Of a DNA stretch of 30,465 nt, positions 18,829-26,701 are shown piece after piece. The notes below the pieces were generated by a model. The model did no database searches. It was not told the origin of the DNA and saw nothing but the letters and a program-made list of their open reading frames with translations. The stretch is from a virus. Where the stretch lies: the IMG/VR virus record IMGVR_UViG_3300005367_000212, positions 1-30,465 of that record. One strand, 5' to 3'. Numbering within the stretch: position 1 is the stretch's first letter; every line of letters starts with the position of its first letter. A program made the translations under genes and the position numbers.

Positions 18829-19800
18829 GTGGCTGACATCGCGCTTCCCGCGGTCGCCGGCCGCACAGACCTGATCCAGCTGGGCGAAAGCCTCCGCGCT
18901 TACGCGGACGCCGGCGTTTCCGCCGGGACGCGGCGCTCTTACGAGAGCTCCTGGCGCACGTTCGCCAGCTGGTGCGCCAGCGTCGGCGTCGAGCCTCTCT
19001 CGGCGGAGGCGAGTCACCTCGCTTTGTTTGTCACAGCCCGCGCGCCGCACACGGCCGTCGCGACGCTGGCGCGCGATCTCGCGGCGATCGCCTGGGCCTT
19101 CAGGGCCGCAGGGATTTCGCCGCCGGCGCATCCGGACCTGGATCGCGTCATGCAGGGGATCCGGCGCACGCACGGGCGGCCGCCGCGGAAGAAGAGGGCG
19201 CTGGTTGTCGAGGATCTTCGCCGCGTTCTCGCGAAGCTTCCGGACGGCCTGGCCGGCAAGCGCGATCGGGCTCTGCTTCTGGTTGGATTCGCTGGCGCGC
19301 TCCGACGTTCGGAGCTGGCCGCGTTGGCGATAGGCGGTGCGAATTCGTACCCAATTCGGGCCGATTTCGTGCCTCACGGCCTGGAAATCCATATCGCTCG
19401 CGCCAAGGGCGATCAGGAGGGGAGGGGCGCGATCGTCGCCATCCCCTACGGCAAACGTATTTGCGCGGTGGCCGCGCTGCAGGCGTGGCTCGATGCGGCG
19501 GAGATCCGCTCCGGCCCCATCTTCAGGGCGGTCGATCGGCATGGGCGTGTGAGTTCGGCGGCGATCTCGGATCGGGCGATCGCCGACGTCGTGAAGGCCG
19601 CTGCGAAACGGGTGGGCTTGGATCCGGCGATGTTCGCCGGTCACTCGCTGCGCAGCGGCCTGCTCACGAGCGCGGCCGAGAAGGGCGCGGCGCCCGACGT
19701 GCTGCAGGGCCACGCCCGGCACGCCAAGTTCGACACGACGCGCGGCTACATCCAGGCCGGCGACCGGTTCCGGCGCAACGCCGCGGGGAAGGTGCTTTGA
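18829..19800 (+). CDS. Second tyrosine recombinase with complete active site
   Basis: A 323-residue XerC/phage-integrase-like protein. The N-terminal SAM-like core-binding domain (residues about 12-120: TRRSYESSWRTFASWC...) is followed by the catalytic domain with Arg159 (GALRRSEL), Lys193 (ARAKGD), His272-x-x-Arg275 (GHSLRSG), His295 (QGHARH) and Tyr307 (TTRGYI), so all catalytic residues are present. The start is GTG at 18829. Unlike the integrase at the left end it lies among rightward middle genes, as first member of a coupled group (19797, 19984, 20148). It might resolve multimers, process replicating DNA or invert a segment. The N-terminus is uncertain because no strong ribosome site is visible. 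Confidence 0.9.
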   Translation: MADIALPAVAGRTDLIQLGESLRAYADAGVSAGTRRSYESSWRTFASWCASVGVEPLSAEASHLALFVTARAPHTAVATLARDLAAIAWAFRAAGISPPAHPDLDRVMQGIRRTHGRPPRKKRALVVEDLRRVLAKLPDGLAGKRDRALLLVGFAGALRRSELAALAIGGANSYPIRADFVPHGLEIHIARAKGDQEGRGAIVAIPYGKRICAVAALQAWLDAAEIRSGPIFRAVDRHGRVSSAAISDRAIADVVKAAAKRVGLDPAMFAGHSLRSGLLTSAAEKGAAPDVLQGHARHAKFDTTRGYIQAGDRFRRNAAGKVL

Positions 19801-19997
19801 AGGCGCTCCCTGACGAGCTCGACGAACTGGCCGACCTGGTCAACGCCATGACGATCGTCCGGATCGATCCGGAGCGCTTCCACGTGCAGCGCGACCAACT
19901 GGCCAAGCGGCTCCGCCGCCTGGCGGAGCGAGAACGCGGCCGGGCCCGGAATGGCGGCCGGCCGACCACAACCTGGAGACCTGATGCGCGCATCTGA
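19797..19997 (+). CDS. Small charged phage protein
   Basis: A 66-residue protein starting at a TTG that overlaps the recombinase stop (TTGA), with GGGGAAGG upstream. Helical and charged: LPDELDELADLVNAMTIVRI, then ERFHVQRDQLAKRLRRLAERERGR and a basic tail. The function is unknown; coupling to the recombinase suggests a partner or accessory factor. Confidence 0.6.
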   Translation: MKALPDELDELADLVNAMTIVRIDPERFHVQRDQLAKRLRRLAERERGRARNGGRPTTTWRPDARI

Positions 19998-20151
19998 AGC
20001 CAAGCCGGCGACAGAGGACCTGGTCGAGCGCGCGATCGCGCGCATGGTCGAGGAAAGCGGCATGCCTGAGCACGTCGTCCGCAAGATGGTCGAGATGGAA
20101 GCTGCCCGCTCGCCGGCGTCGCTGCCGTTCCTGGCTGGAGCGCCGGCGTGA
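19984..20151 (+). CDS. Very small phage protein
   Basis: A 55-residue protein: MRASEAKPATEDLVERAIAR, then two short helices (MVEESGMPEHVVRKMVEMEAARS) and an Ala/Pro-rich end. The start ATG at 19984 has GGAG upstream and overlaps the preceding gene by 14 bases; its stop overlaps the next start (GTGA). The function is unknown. Confidence 0.62.
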   Translation: MRASEAKPATEDLVERAIARMVEESGMPEHVVRKMVEMEAARSPASLPFLAGAPA

Positions 20152-20783
20152 GCGAGCTTCCGCCTGGCCAGGTCGAACACGCCGGCCAGGTCTTCATGCG
20201 CGGCCCGAAGGGCGAACTCGTCCCGCTCGAGGTGGTGAAGCCTCAGCATCGTCTTCAGGATGAAGCCGTCCGCGCGCTGTTCGTGAAGGCGCGCGCGGCG
20301 GCCGAGCAGCTCGCGGCGTTCAAGGCCGGGGCGTTCGAGGACATCGACGCCCTGCTGCGGCTGCTGGATGAGCAGTACAAGGCCAAGGTCGGCGGCGAGA
20401 AGGGCAACATCTCGCTGTTCAGCTACGACGCCCTGCAGCGCATCCAGGTGCAGGTCTCGGACATCATCAAGTTCGGGCCCGAGCTGCAGACGGCCAAGGC
20501 GCTCCTCGAGGAGTGCACGGCCGACTGGCTCGAGGGGAGCCGTGCGGAGCTGCGCGTGCTCGTCATGGGCGCGTTCAAGACCGACAAGGAAGGCGAGGTC
20601 AGCCCGGGCGCGCTGCTCGGCCTGCGCCGCTATGAGATCAGCGACGAGCGCTGGAAGCGCGCGATGGAGGCGATTTCCGACTCCATCCAGGTGATTGGGA
20701 CGAAGCGCTACATCCGCTTCTCCTTCCGCGATGGACCCAAGGCGCCATGGCAGAACGTCTCACTCGACATCGCCACGGCCTGA
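20148..20783 (+). CDS. DUF3164 family phage protein
   Basis: A 211-residue protein matching DUF3164, a family common in Mu-like phages near replication/transposition genes. Signature parts are GGEKGNISLFSYDALQRIQV (about residues 82-101), then DIIKFGPELQTAKALLEECTADW, MGAFKTDKEGEVSPGALLGLRRY and the ending YIRFSFRDG...NVSLDIATA. The biochemical role is not established; it is thought to act with early DNA metabolism. It starts with GTG at 20148, overlapping the previous stop, and closes the recombinase group. Confidence 0.85.
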   Translation: MSELPPGQVEHAGQVFMRGPKGELVPLEVVKPQHRLQDEAVRALFVKARAAAEQLAAFKAGAFEDIDALLRLLDEQYKAKVGGEKGNISLFSYDALQRIQVQVSDIIKFGPELQTAKALLEECTADWLEGSRAELRVLVMGAFKTDKEGEVSPGALLGLRRYEISDERWKRAMEAISDSIQVIGTKRYIRFSFRDGPKAPWQNVSLDIATA

Positions 20784-20787
20784 GCGG

Positions 20788-20817
20788 GATTCACACCGAC
20801 TCTTCCGTGCGTTAACC
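20788..20817 (+). promoter_or_regulatory. Putative promoter with two GANTC sites
   Basis: TTCACA (20790-20795), 16 bases, TTAACC (20812-20817). GATTC (20788-20792) overlaps the -35 and GACTC (20798-20802) lies in the spacer. In Caulobacter, GcrA activates promoters with methylated GANTC near the -10/-35. The leader then reads TCGGCGGGGAATAGGGAA before the ATG at 20845. It would start the virion transcript. Confidence 0.45.
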
Positions 20818-20844
20818 TTCTTCTCGGCGGGGAATAGGGAACGG

Positions 20845-21075
20845 ATGATCCAAGGGATCGAGTCCGCGATCGCGGACATGCTGGCCGACGCCAGCGCCGA
20901 CCAGGTGCACGCGCTCGCATTGCAGGCCGGAGTCGAGGACTTCGTCATCGAGGACGCCATCGCCGCGGCCAGGGCCGTGGTGCGGCTGTTCCCATCGAAA
21001 CCGCCGGCGGAGGCGGTCAGGTACTTCAAACTCCCGGACAACATCCGGCACGCCGGCGCGCTTCGGGCCGCCTAA
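20845..21075 (+). CDS. Small acidic phage protein
   Basis: A 76-residue acidic helical protein (MIQGIESAIADMLADASADQ..ALQAGVEDFVIEDAIAAARAVVRLF) with a basic C-terminal strand (AVRYFKLPDNIRHAG). The function is unknown. It is the first gene after the GANTC-containing promoter, so probably the first of the late operon. Confidence 0.68.
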   Translation: MIQGIESAIADMLADASADQVHALALQAGVEDFVIEDAIAAARAVVRLFPSKPPAEAVRYFKLPDNIRHAGALRAA

Positions 21076-21103
21076 GCCTCACCACACCCTTAGGAGAACG
21101 CTC

Positions 21104-21511
21104 ATGTCCACCGTGGGCCAGAAGATCACGCGCGGCGGTCTGAACCGCTGCGCCATCGTCGTTCCGATCGCGGTCACGGCCGTCGCGAACACCGACATCC
21201 CCTTCCAGCTGCCGGCGGGCGTTCGGGACGTGACGTTCCGCACGAAGACGGTCACCGCCTTCGGCGCGGTCACCGACGCCCAGCTGTCGATCGGCTCGGC
21301 CGCCGGCGGCGCTCAGTACGTCGCCGCCGTCTCGGTCAAGGCGGCCGGTCAGGTCGCCCACACTCTCGTGGGCGCGGGCATGGCCGACCTGGACACGGTG
21401 CCGGGCGCGCCTGGCTCGATGACCACCTTCTACGCCCGCGTGGCGCAGTCGGGCGGCAACTCGGCCGTCGGCGCCGCGTCGCTCGTCGTCGAGTACTCGG
21501 TCCAGAACTGA
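21104..21511 (+). CDS. Putative virion decoration/surface protein
   Basis: A 135-residue, Val/Ala/Gly-rich, beta-strand protein (CAIVVPIAVTAVANTDIPFQL, VRDVTFRTKTVTAFGAV, SLVVEYSVQN) without hydrophobic helices. A compact beta sandwich of this size just before terminase is often a head decoration or fibre protein. This is inference from composition and position. AGGAGA stands seven bases before the ATG. Confidence 0.6.
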   Translation: MSTVGQKITRGGLNRCAIVVPIAVTAVANTDIPFQLPAGVRDVTFRTKTVTAFGAVTDAQLSIGSAAGGAQYVAAVSVKAAGQVAHTLVGAGMADLDTVPGAPGSMTTFYARVAQSGGNSAVGAASLVVEYSVQN

Positions 21512-21513
21512 CG

Positions 21514-21849
21514 ATGCGCGAAGCCGCTGTTACGCAGCCCTCGGGCTCTTACCCGGGCTACGCAAATTTCACCCGCCTCGATGATGGATCGGTCCGCCTG
21601 ACCGTTCGCGCCGCGCCAACCCAAGTCGATGGCGTTAACATCTGCGGCTACCAGGAGCACCGGGGCATGCTGGGTCGCTGCTACCCGGGCGACGCGACCT
21701 GCAACAACTACTGCAACATGGCGCCGGAGCGCGGGCCCATGGCCGACGCGCCCTTGCCATGCAGCTACGCGCGCGTCGGTGACGCCGCCTCGCTCGTGCT
21801 TACCTCGGCCGAGTTTGAAGAGCTCCGCAAAGCGGCGGCCGATATCTGA
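21514..21849 (+). CDS. Phage protein with cysteine-rich middle
   Basis: A 111-residue protein. The first half is beta-like (YANFTRLDDGSVRLTVRAAP); the middle has CGYQEHRGMLGRCYPGDATCNNYCNMAPE and a further CSY, five cysteines in about 40 residues, suggesting a bound metal or disulfides. It ends with a helix (SAEFEELRKAAAD). It starts 2 bases after the preceding stop. No family is recognised. Confidence 0.68.
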   Translation: MREAAVTQPSGSYPGYANFTRLDDGSVRLTVRAAPTQVDGVNICGYQEHRGMLGRCYPGDATCNNYCNMAPERGPMADAPLPCSYARVGDAASLVLTSAEFEELRKAAADI

Positions 21850-21852
21850 TCC

Positions 21853-22623
21853 ATGCCGCCCCTTCCGAACGGCCGGCATGAGCTGTTCGCGCTCGAGCTC
21901 GCTCAGGGGAAGACGGCGGACGAGGCGTATCAACTCGCCGGCTACAAGCCCAATCGCGGCAACGCCGCCCGCCTGAAAGCAGATGAAAGCATCTCCGGCC
22001 GGGTCGCCGAGCTGCAGCGCGCCGCGGCCGCGCAGACCGAGGCGACGATCGCCGGCGTGCTCTCCGAGCTGTGGGCGATCGGCATGGCCGACGCCAACGA
22101 CCTGGTGGAGTACCGCCGCGGCTGCTGCCGGTACTGCTGGGGCAAGGGCCATCGCTGGCAAGAGACGCAGGGCGAGCGCGATCGGCGCGAGCGTGAGTAT
22201 CTCCGCGCGGTGCGCGACGCCGGTGACGATGAGGAAAAGCAGGCCGAAGTCGGCGAGTGGAGCGAGCGCGGCGGCGTAGGTTACGACGCCCGCCGTGGTC
22301 CGCATCCGGACTGTCCGGAGTGCTTTGGTCTCGGCCATGGCGAGGTGTTCGTAAAGGACACGCGCCACCTGGCGCCAGCCGCGCGCAGCCTGTTCGGCGG
22401 CGTGAAGGTGACCAAGGACGGCATCGAAGTGCGGATGCACGACAAGGTCTCGGCGCTGACGAAGGTCGGCCAACACCTCGGCATGTTCCCGAAGTCGGTG
22501 AAGGTCGGGAACGAAGACGGCAAGCCATTCGAGACGGAGACGGTGATCCGGTGGGCGATGGAGGGCGAGGAAACGCGCCGGGATCCGTCGCAGGACGACC
22601 TGAGCGAGGACTCCGAACCGTAA
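21853..22623 (+). CDS. terS: Terminase small subunit with zinc-finger insertion
   Basis: A 256-residue DNA-recognition subunit of the packaging motor. The N-terminus has the small-terminase HTH (NGRHELFALELAQGKTADEAYQLAGYKPNRGNAARL, about residues 6-41). The middle carries two CxxCxGxG repeats, CRYCWGKGH (92-100) and CPECFGLGH (154-162), like DnaJ-type zinc fingers. The end (KVSALTKVGQHLGMF) is typical of family members that contact the large subunit. The gene lies directly upstream of the large terminase, whose frame it overlaps. The target packaging site is not identified. Confidence 0.87.
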   Translation: MPPLPNGRHELFALELAQGKTADEAYQLAGYKPNRGNAARLKADESISGRVAELQRAAAAQTEATIAGVLSELWAIGMADANDLVEYRRGCCRYCWGKGHRWQETQGERDRREREYLRAVRDAGDDEEKQAEVGEWSERGGVGYDARRGPHPDCPECFGLGHGEVFVKDTRHLAPAARSLFGGVKVTKDGIEVRMHDKVSALTKVGQHLGMFPKSVKVGNEDGKPFETETVIRWAMEGEETRRDPSQDDLSEDSEP

Positions 22624-23870
22624 TCATCCCCTACCGGCCGCGCCGGGTTTGGCTGCCGTACCATGAAAGCCAGGCGCGCTGGCGCGTCGTGGTGGCCCAT
22701 CGCCGGGCTGGGAAGACTGTTGCGGCGCTGAATGGGCTCATCCGCTCGGCGCTGACGTGCCCGCTGCCGGATCCGCGCTGCGCCTACGTCGCGCCCTACC
22801 TGAAGCAGGCGAAAGGCGTCGCCTGGGACTATCTGAAGTATTACGCGGGCGTTGTTCCGGGTGTTGAGTTCAACGAAGCCGAGCTTCGTGCTGACTTCCC
22901 GAATAACGGCCGCATTCGACTGTTCGGCGCGGACAATCCGGACGCGCTGCGCGGCCTCTACTTCGACGACGTCGATTGCGACGAGTTCGGCGATTGGGAT
23001 CCGCGAGCGTGGACGGAGGTGATCCGGCCGGCGCTGTCGGATCGCAAGGGCAGAGCGACTTTCACGGGCACGCCGCGGGGCAAGAACACCTTCTACGATC
23101 TGCGCCAGAAGGCCGCCGGCGGCGCGCCTGGTTGGGCGCTGTGGGAGTTGAGGGCTTCGGCAACGGGCCTGCTCGGCGCGGACGAACTCGCGGACGCGAG
23201 GGACGGCATGAGCGAGGCGGAGTTCCGGCGCGAGTACGAGTGCGACTTCAACGCCGCGATCGAGGGCGCCTTCTACGCCCGCGAGATGAACGCCGCGGAG
23301 GCGGACAAGCGGATCGGCCGCGTGCCGATCGATCCGATCCTCAAGGTGGACACCTGGTGGGATCTCGGCATCGACGACGCCACGGCCGTCTGGTTCACGC
23401 AGGAAGTCGGCCAGGAAAAGCGGATCGTCGATTACCTCGAGGTGTCGGGCGAAGGCCTGCCGCAGATCGTGAAGCGCCTCGAGGCGAAGGATTACCGCTA
23501 CGGCCGCCACGTGCTGCCGCATGACGCCGAGGCCCGCGAGCTCGGGACCGGGGTCAGCCGGGTGGAGACGCTGAAGCGGCTTGGCCTGAGGGACATCTAC
23601 ATCGTGCCGGCTCAAGAGGTCGCCGACGGCATCAACGCGGTGCGCCTGATGCTGGCGCGCTGCTGGTTCGACGCCGAGCGGTGCGCGCGCGGAATCGAAG
23701 CGATGAAGCAGTACCGCCGGGAGTGGGACGGCAAGCGCCAGGTCTGGCGGGAGCGCCCGCTGCACGACTGGACGAGCCACGCCGCCGACGCCTTCCGCTA
23801 CGGCGCGCTGGCCCGGGCGCCGGTTCGCTCGAGCTCCAAGCTCGCCATGCCCAACCTAGGGATCGTCTGA
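22551..23870 (+). CDS. terL: Terminase large subunit
   Basis: ATPase/nuclease that pumps DNA into the capsid. Walker A is AHRRAGKT, Walker B lies in LYFDDVDCDEFGDW, the coupling motif is FTGTPRGKNTF, and the nuclease domain holds TWWDLGIDDATAVW and the C-terminal HDWTSHAADAFRYGA. All are standard for large terminases of this group. The start is odd: homologous proteins begin near VIIPYRPR (about 22620), but no ATG, GTG or TTG stands there in frame. The nearest is GTG 22551, inside the small subunit, giving 439 residues and a 73-base overlap. The true start may be that GTG or a rare codon. Confidence 0.93.
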   Translation: MGDGGRGNAPGSVAGRPERGLRTVIIPYRPRRVWLPYHESQARWRVVVAHRRAGKTVAALNGLIRSALTCPLPDPRCAYVAPYLKQAKGVAWDYLKYYAGVVPGVEFNEAELRADFPNNGRIRLFGADNPDALRGLYFDDVDCDEFGDWDPRAWTEVIRPALSDRKGRATFTGTPRGKNTFYDLRQKAAGGAPGWALWELRASATGLLGADELADARDGMSEAEFRREYECDFNAAIEGAFYAREMNAAEADKRIGRVPIDPILKVDTWWDLGIDDATAVWFTQEVGQEKRIVDYLEVSGEGLPQIVKRLEAKDYRYGRHVLPHDAEARELGTGVSRVETLKRLGLRDIYIVPAQEVADGINAVRLMLARCWFDAERCARGIEAMKQYRREWDGKRQVWRERPLHDWTSHAADAFRYGALARAPVRSSSKLAMPNLGIV

Positions 23871-25991
23871 TTGTACGAGCTCGACGACACTGACGCCGAC
23901 GGCGAGGCCTCGGCGGCGCCGGAGGCTGGGCCCAAGCTCAAGTACTCCGACGCCGACCTGCTGCGCCTGGTCGACGACGAGTGCCAGCGCTCGGTCGGAT
24001 TCGGCGATGGCGACACGGGCGAGCTGCAGCGCGTCCGGATCAAGGCTCAGGAGTATCGGCAGGGCAAGATCAACGACCTGCCGGTGATGAGGGGCCGCTC
24101 GCAGGCGGTCGATACGACCTTGGGCGAGGCCGTCGATACGGTCATGCCCGACGTCATGGAGGTGTTCTTCGGCGGGGATGACGTCGTCACCTTCCAGCCG
24201 AACGGGCCGCAGGACGAGGGCCAGGCGGCCGAGGAGACCGATGCGGTCACCCACGTCGTCTTCCAGGCGAACGAGGCCTTCCGCGCCTTCCACGACGCCA
24301 TTCAGGACGCGCTCCTGAACCGGGTCGGCCTGTTCCACTGGTGGTGGGACGAGGGCGACGAGACCATCGGCGAGTTCGAGGCTGGCGGGCCGGCCGAGGC
24401 CGCGGCCGTCGGCATGCTCGTCCAGCAACAGCGGCCCTGGGCGAAGGTCGAAACCGAAGAAGGCGACGGCGGAGCGATCACGCTCAAGCTCAGCGAGCGC
24501 CGCGGCCGCGTCTGCATCAAGGCGGTGCCTTCAGAGGACTTCACCGTCGCTCAGGACACGATCTCGCTGCGTGACGGGACCTATTGCGCGCTGCGCGAGC
24601 GGGTGCGGATCCAGGAGCTGATCCAGCGGGGGATTGATCCTGCTCTCGCGCGCGGCCTGCCGGACGCGAGCCCTGACCTGGACGAGGTCGCTCAGGTCCG
24701 CAACGAGTCCGGCGAGGACGATCGCGCCGGCGGCGCGGGCGTCGATGACCTGCGGATGGTGGAGATCCGCACCCATTACCTGCGGCTCGACGCCGATGGT
24801 GATGGCGAGCTCGAAATCTGGCGGATCGACACGGACGCCGAGCAGAAGGTGCTCCTGCAGAAGGAGCAGGTCAGCCAGGTGCCGTTCGGCGCGCTGACGC
24901 CCTACCTCAACGCCCATCGGTTCTACGGCGACGGCCTGGCCGACAAGCTGTTCGAGGTCATGCGCATCAAGACGGTGCTGCTGCGCATGATGCTGGATTC
25001 GGGGTTCTTCGCGCTCAACCAGCGCATGGAAGTGGCCGAGGAGAGGGCCAGCGAGTTCACGATCTCCGACCTTTTGAACAACGCGCCGAACGTGCCGGTG
25101 CGATCGCGCACGGGAGATGCGGTTCGGCCCCTGCAGGCTGGCCAGCTGGGCTTCGACGTCTTCTCGGCGATGGAGTTCATGAGCGTAGTGGCCGAGCAGC
25201 GCTCGGGCGTGGTGCGCAATGCTCAGGGCCTAAACCCTGACACCCTGCACGATACGGCGAAGGGCGCCATGGCGCTGATCACCGCCGCCCAGAAGCGGGT
25301 GCGGATGATCTGCCGGGTGTTCGCCGAGACCGGCGTGAAGGATCTCTTCCTCGGCGTGCATCAGATGATGCGCGAGTACTCCTCGCCCGATCATGCGCCC
25401 GAGCAGATGAAGGTCGCGCGCCAGTGGCGCGAGGTGCGGCCGGCGGAGTGGGCCCAGCGCGCGGCCGTGACGGTGCACGTCGGTGTCGGCTCTGGCGGCA
25501 AGGAACGCGAGGAGCAGCAGCAGAATGGCGCGCTCGAGCTAACCCGCAGCGTGGTCGAGCTGCAGGGCGGCGTCGAGGGGCCGTTCGTCACGGCGCAGAA
25601 CCTCTACAATCGCCTGAAGGCCTACAGCCGCGCGATCGGCGAGCGCGACGCTGACCAGTACTGGAGCGATCCGACCCAGGCGCCGCCGGCGGCCGCGCAG
25701 AAGCCCGATCCGGAGATGGCCAAGGCTCAGGCCGAGCTGCAGCTGAAGCAGCAGGAATCGGCCGCGCAGCTGCAGGTCGAACAGCAGCGGATGCAGAACG
25801 ATATGGCGCTCGCGCGGGCCAAGCTCGCCGGCGAGCTGCAGCTGAAGCGCGAGGAGATGCGGCAGAAGCTGCAGCTGCAGCGCGAACAGGCCGCTCAGGA
25901 GCTCGAGATGCGTCGGCAGATCGCGCTCGTCCAGGCCGCCAACCCGCCGCACAGCGTCGACCAGGTGCACGTCGGGGGCGAGGCGGGATGA
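23871..25991 (+). CDS. Portal protein (podovirus-type)
   Basis: A 706-residue head-vertex protein that forms the DNA entry ring. It follows the large terminase stop directly, beginning with TTG at 23871. The N-terminal part has EYRQGKINDLPVMRGRSQAVDTTLGEAVDTVMPDVMEVFFGGDDVVTF, typical of the large portals of P22/SU10-like phages. The stem region contains KTVLLRMMLDSGFFALNQRMEV, and NPDTLHDTAKGAMALITAAQKRVRMICRVFAETGVKDLF is well conserved in form. The last 90 residues are a Gln/Glu/Lys-rich coiled coil. No clip or crown details can be assigned. Confidence 0.88.
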   Translation: MYELDDTDADGEASAAPEAGPKLKYSDADLLRLVDDECQRSVGFGDGDTGELQRVRIKAQEYRQGKINDLPVMRGRSQAVDTTLGEAVDTVMPDVMEVFFGGDDVVTFQPNGPQDEGQAAEETDAVTHVVFQANEAFRAFHDAIQDALLNRVGLFHWWWDEGDETIGEFEAGGPAEAAAVGMLVQQQRPWAKVETEEGDGGAITLKLSERRGRVCIKAVPSEDFTVAQDTISLRDGTYCALRERVRIQELIQRGIDPALARGLPDASPDLDEVAQVRNESGEDDRAGGAGVDDLRMVEIRTHYLRLDADGDGELEIWRIDTDAEQKVLLQKEQVSQVPFGALTPYLNAHRFYGDGLADKLFEVMRIKTVLLRMMLDSGFFALNQRMEVAEERASEFTISDLLNNAPNVPVRSRTGDAVRPLQAGQLGFDVFSAMEFMSVVAEQRSGVVRNAQGLNPDTLHDTAKGAMALITAAQKRVRMICRVFAETGVKDLFLGVHQMMREYSSPDHAPEQMKVARQWREVRPAEWAQRAAVTVHVGVGSGGKEREEQQQNGALELTRSVVELQGGVEGPFVTAQNLYNRLKAYSRAIGERDADQYWSDPTQAPPAAAQKPDPEMAKAQAELQLKQQESAAQLQVEQQRMQNDMALARAKLAGELQLKREEMRQKLQLQREQAAQELEMRRQIALVQAANPPHSVDQVHVGGEAG

Positions 25992-26182
25992 AGGCTTGCG
26001 ACGACGACTGCTGGTGCGAGCCCTCCCTGTTCTCGGGCTCACTCTACGACCTGCGCGACGCCGACGATCCGCCGCCTCGGCTGGCGGGCATGCGCTCGGT
26101 CAGCCGAGCCGCCGCGAAGGCGCTGCACCAGGATGCACCAAAACGCACCATGCGCCGGCCGGCGGGATTCCTGCCCCGATGA
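25988..26182 (+). CDS. Small phage protein
   Basis: A 64-residue protein: a Cys/Asp-rich start (MKACDDDCWCEPSLFSGSLYD) and a basic end. The ATG overlaps the portal stop (ATGA) and its own stop overlaps the next ATG, as expected for a real operon member. The function is unknown. Confidence 0.65.
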   Translation: MKACDDDCWCEPSLFSGSLYDLRDADDPPPRLAGMRSVSRAAAKALHQDAPKRTMRRPAGFLPR

Positions 26183-26388
26183 AGTGGTTCGTGGTCCGCT
26201 ACGAAGGCGGCGAGTTCGAATACATCTCGCTGCGCCGCCTTAGATATTTGAGGCAGCACGTCGTCGCGTTCGGCGCCCAAAAGGGCCACCGGCGGGTGAC
26301 CTTCTATCCGGCGCGACGTGGACGTCCGGGCCTCGGCTTCTACGTCCACGACTTGCGTGAACTGCACGGGGAGTGGCGAGCGGCATGA
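26179..26388 (+). CDS. Small basic phage protein
   Basis: A 69-residue beta-rich, basic protein (MKWFVVRYEGGEFEYISLRRLRYLRQHVVAFGAQKGHRRVTFYPARRG...). The function is unknown. ATGA overlaps join it to both neighbours; the longer frame from 25996 is a shadow. Confidence 0.65.
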   Translation: MKWFVVRYEGGEFEYISLRRLRYLRQHVVAFGAQKGHRRVTFYPARRGRPGLGFYVHDLRELHGEWRAA

Positions 26389-26669
26389 GCGAGCGCGATC
26401 TGTCCCGTGACGCGGCGCGCGGCGCCCGGGCCCGGGCCGAGCTCGAGGAGACGGCGGCGGCGTTCGATGCGGTGCGCGCGGCCATCGTGAAGAACCTGGC
26501 CGAGACGCCGATCGGCGCGGACGCCAAGATCCTGAAGCTGCACATGAGCCTGCAGAACCTGGCGGCCGTGCGCGAAGCCCTGAACCGCGTGATCGCCGCT
26601 GGCGCGCACGCCAACGCCACCCGCGAGGCTGAGGACGCGATCGCCGTCTTCGGTCTGACGCGGCCTTAG
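26385..26669 (+). CDS. Helical phage protein
   Basis: A 94-residue protein of two to three helices (AARGARARAELEETAAAFDAVRAAIVKNLAETP; AKILKLHMSLQNLAAVREALNRVIAAG). Proteins of this form often stand between portal and scaffold genes in alphaproteobacterial phages. The role is unknown. The start at 26385 overlaps the previous stop. Confidence 0.68.
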   Translation: MSERDLSRDAARGARARAELEETAAAFDAVRAAIVKNLAETPIGADAKILKLHMSLQNLAAVREALNRVIAAGAHANATREAEDAIAVFGLTRP

Positions 26670-26701
26670 AGCTTTCCCGACAACCACTCCCGAAGGCATC
26701 C

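Noticed and set aside
17884-19722. 612-residue open frame on the minus strand
   Set aside because: It mirrors the recombinase and neighbouring small genes and runs through a terminator. No ribosome site or domain.
22281-23780. 499-residue open frame opposite the terminases
   Set aside because: Shadow of the large terminase, whose Walker and nuclease motifs are clear on the plus strand.
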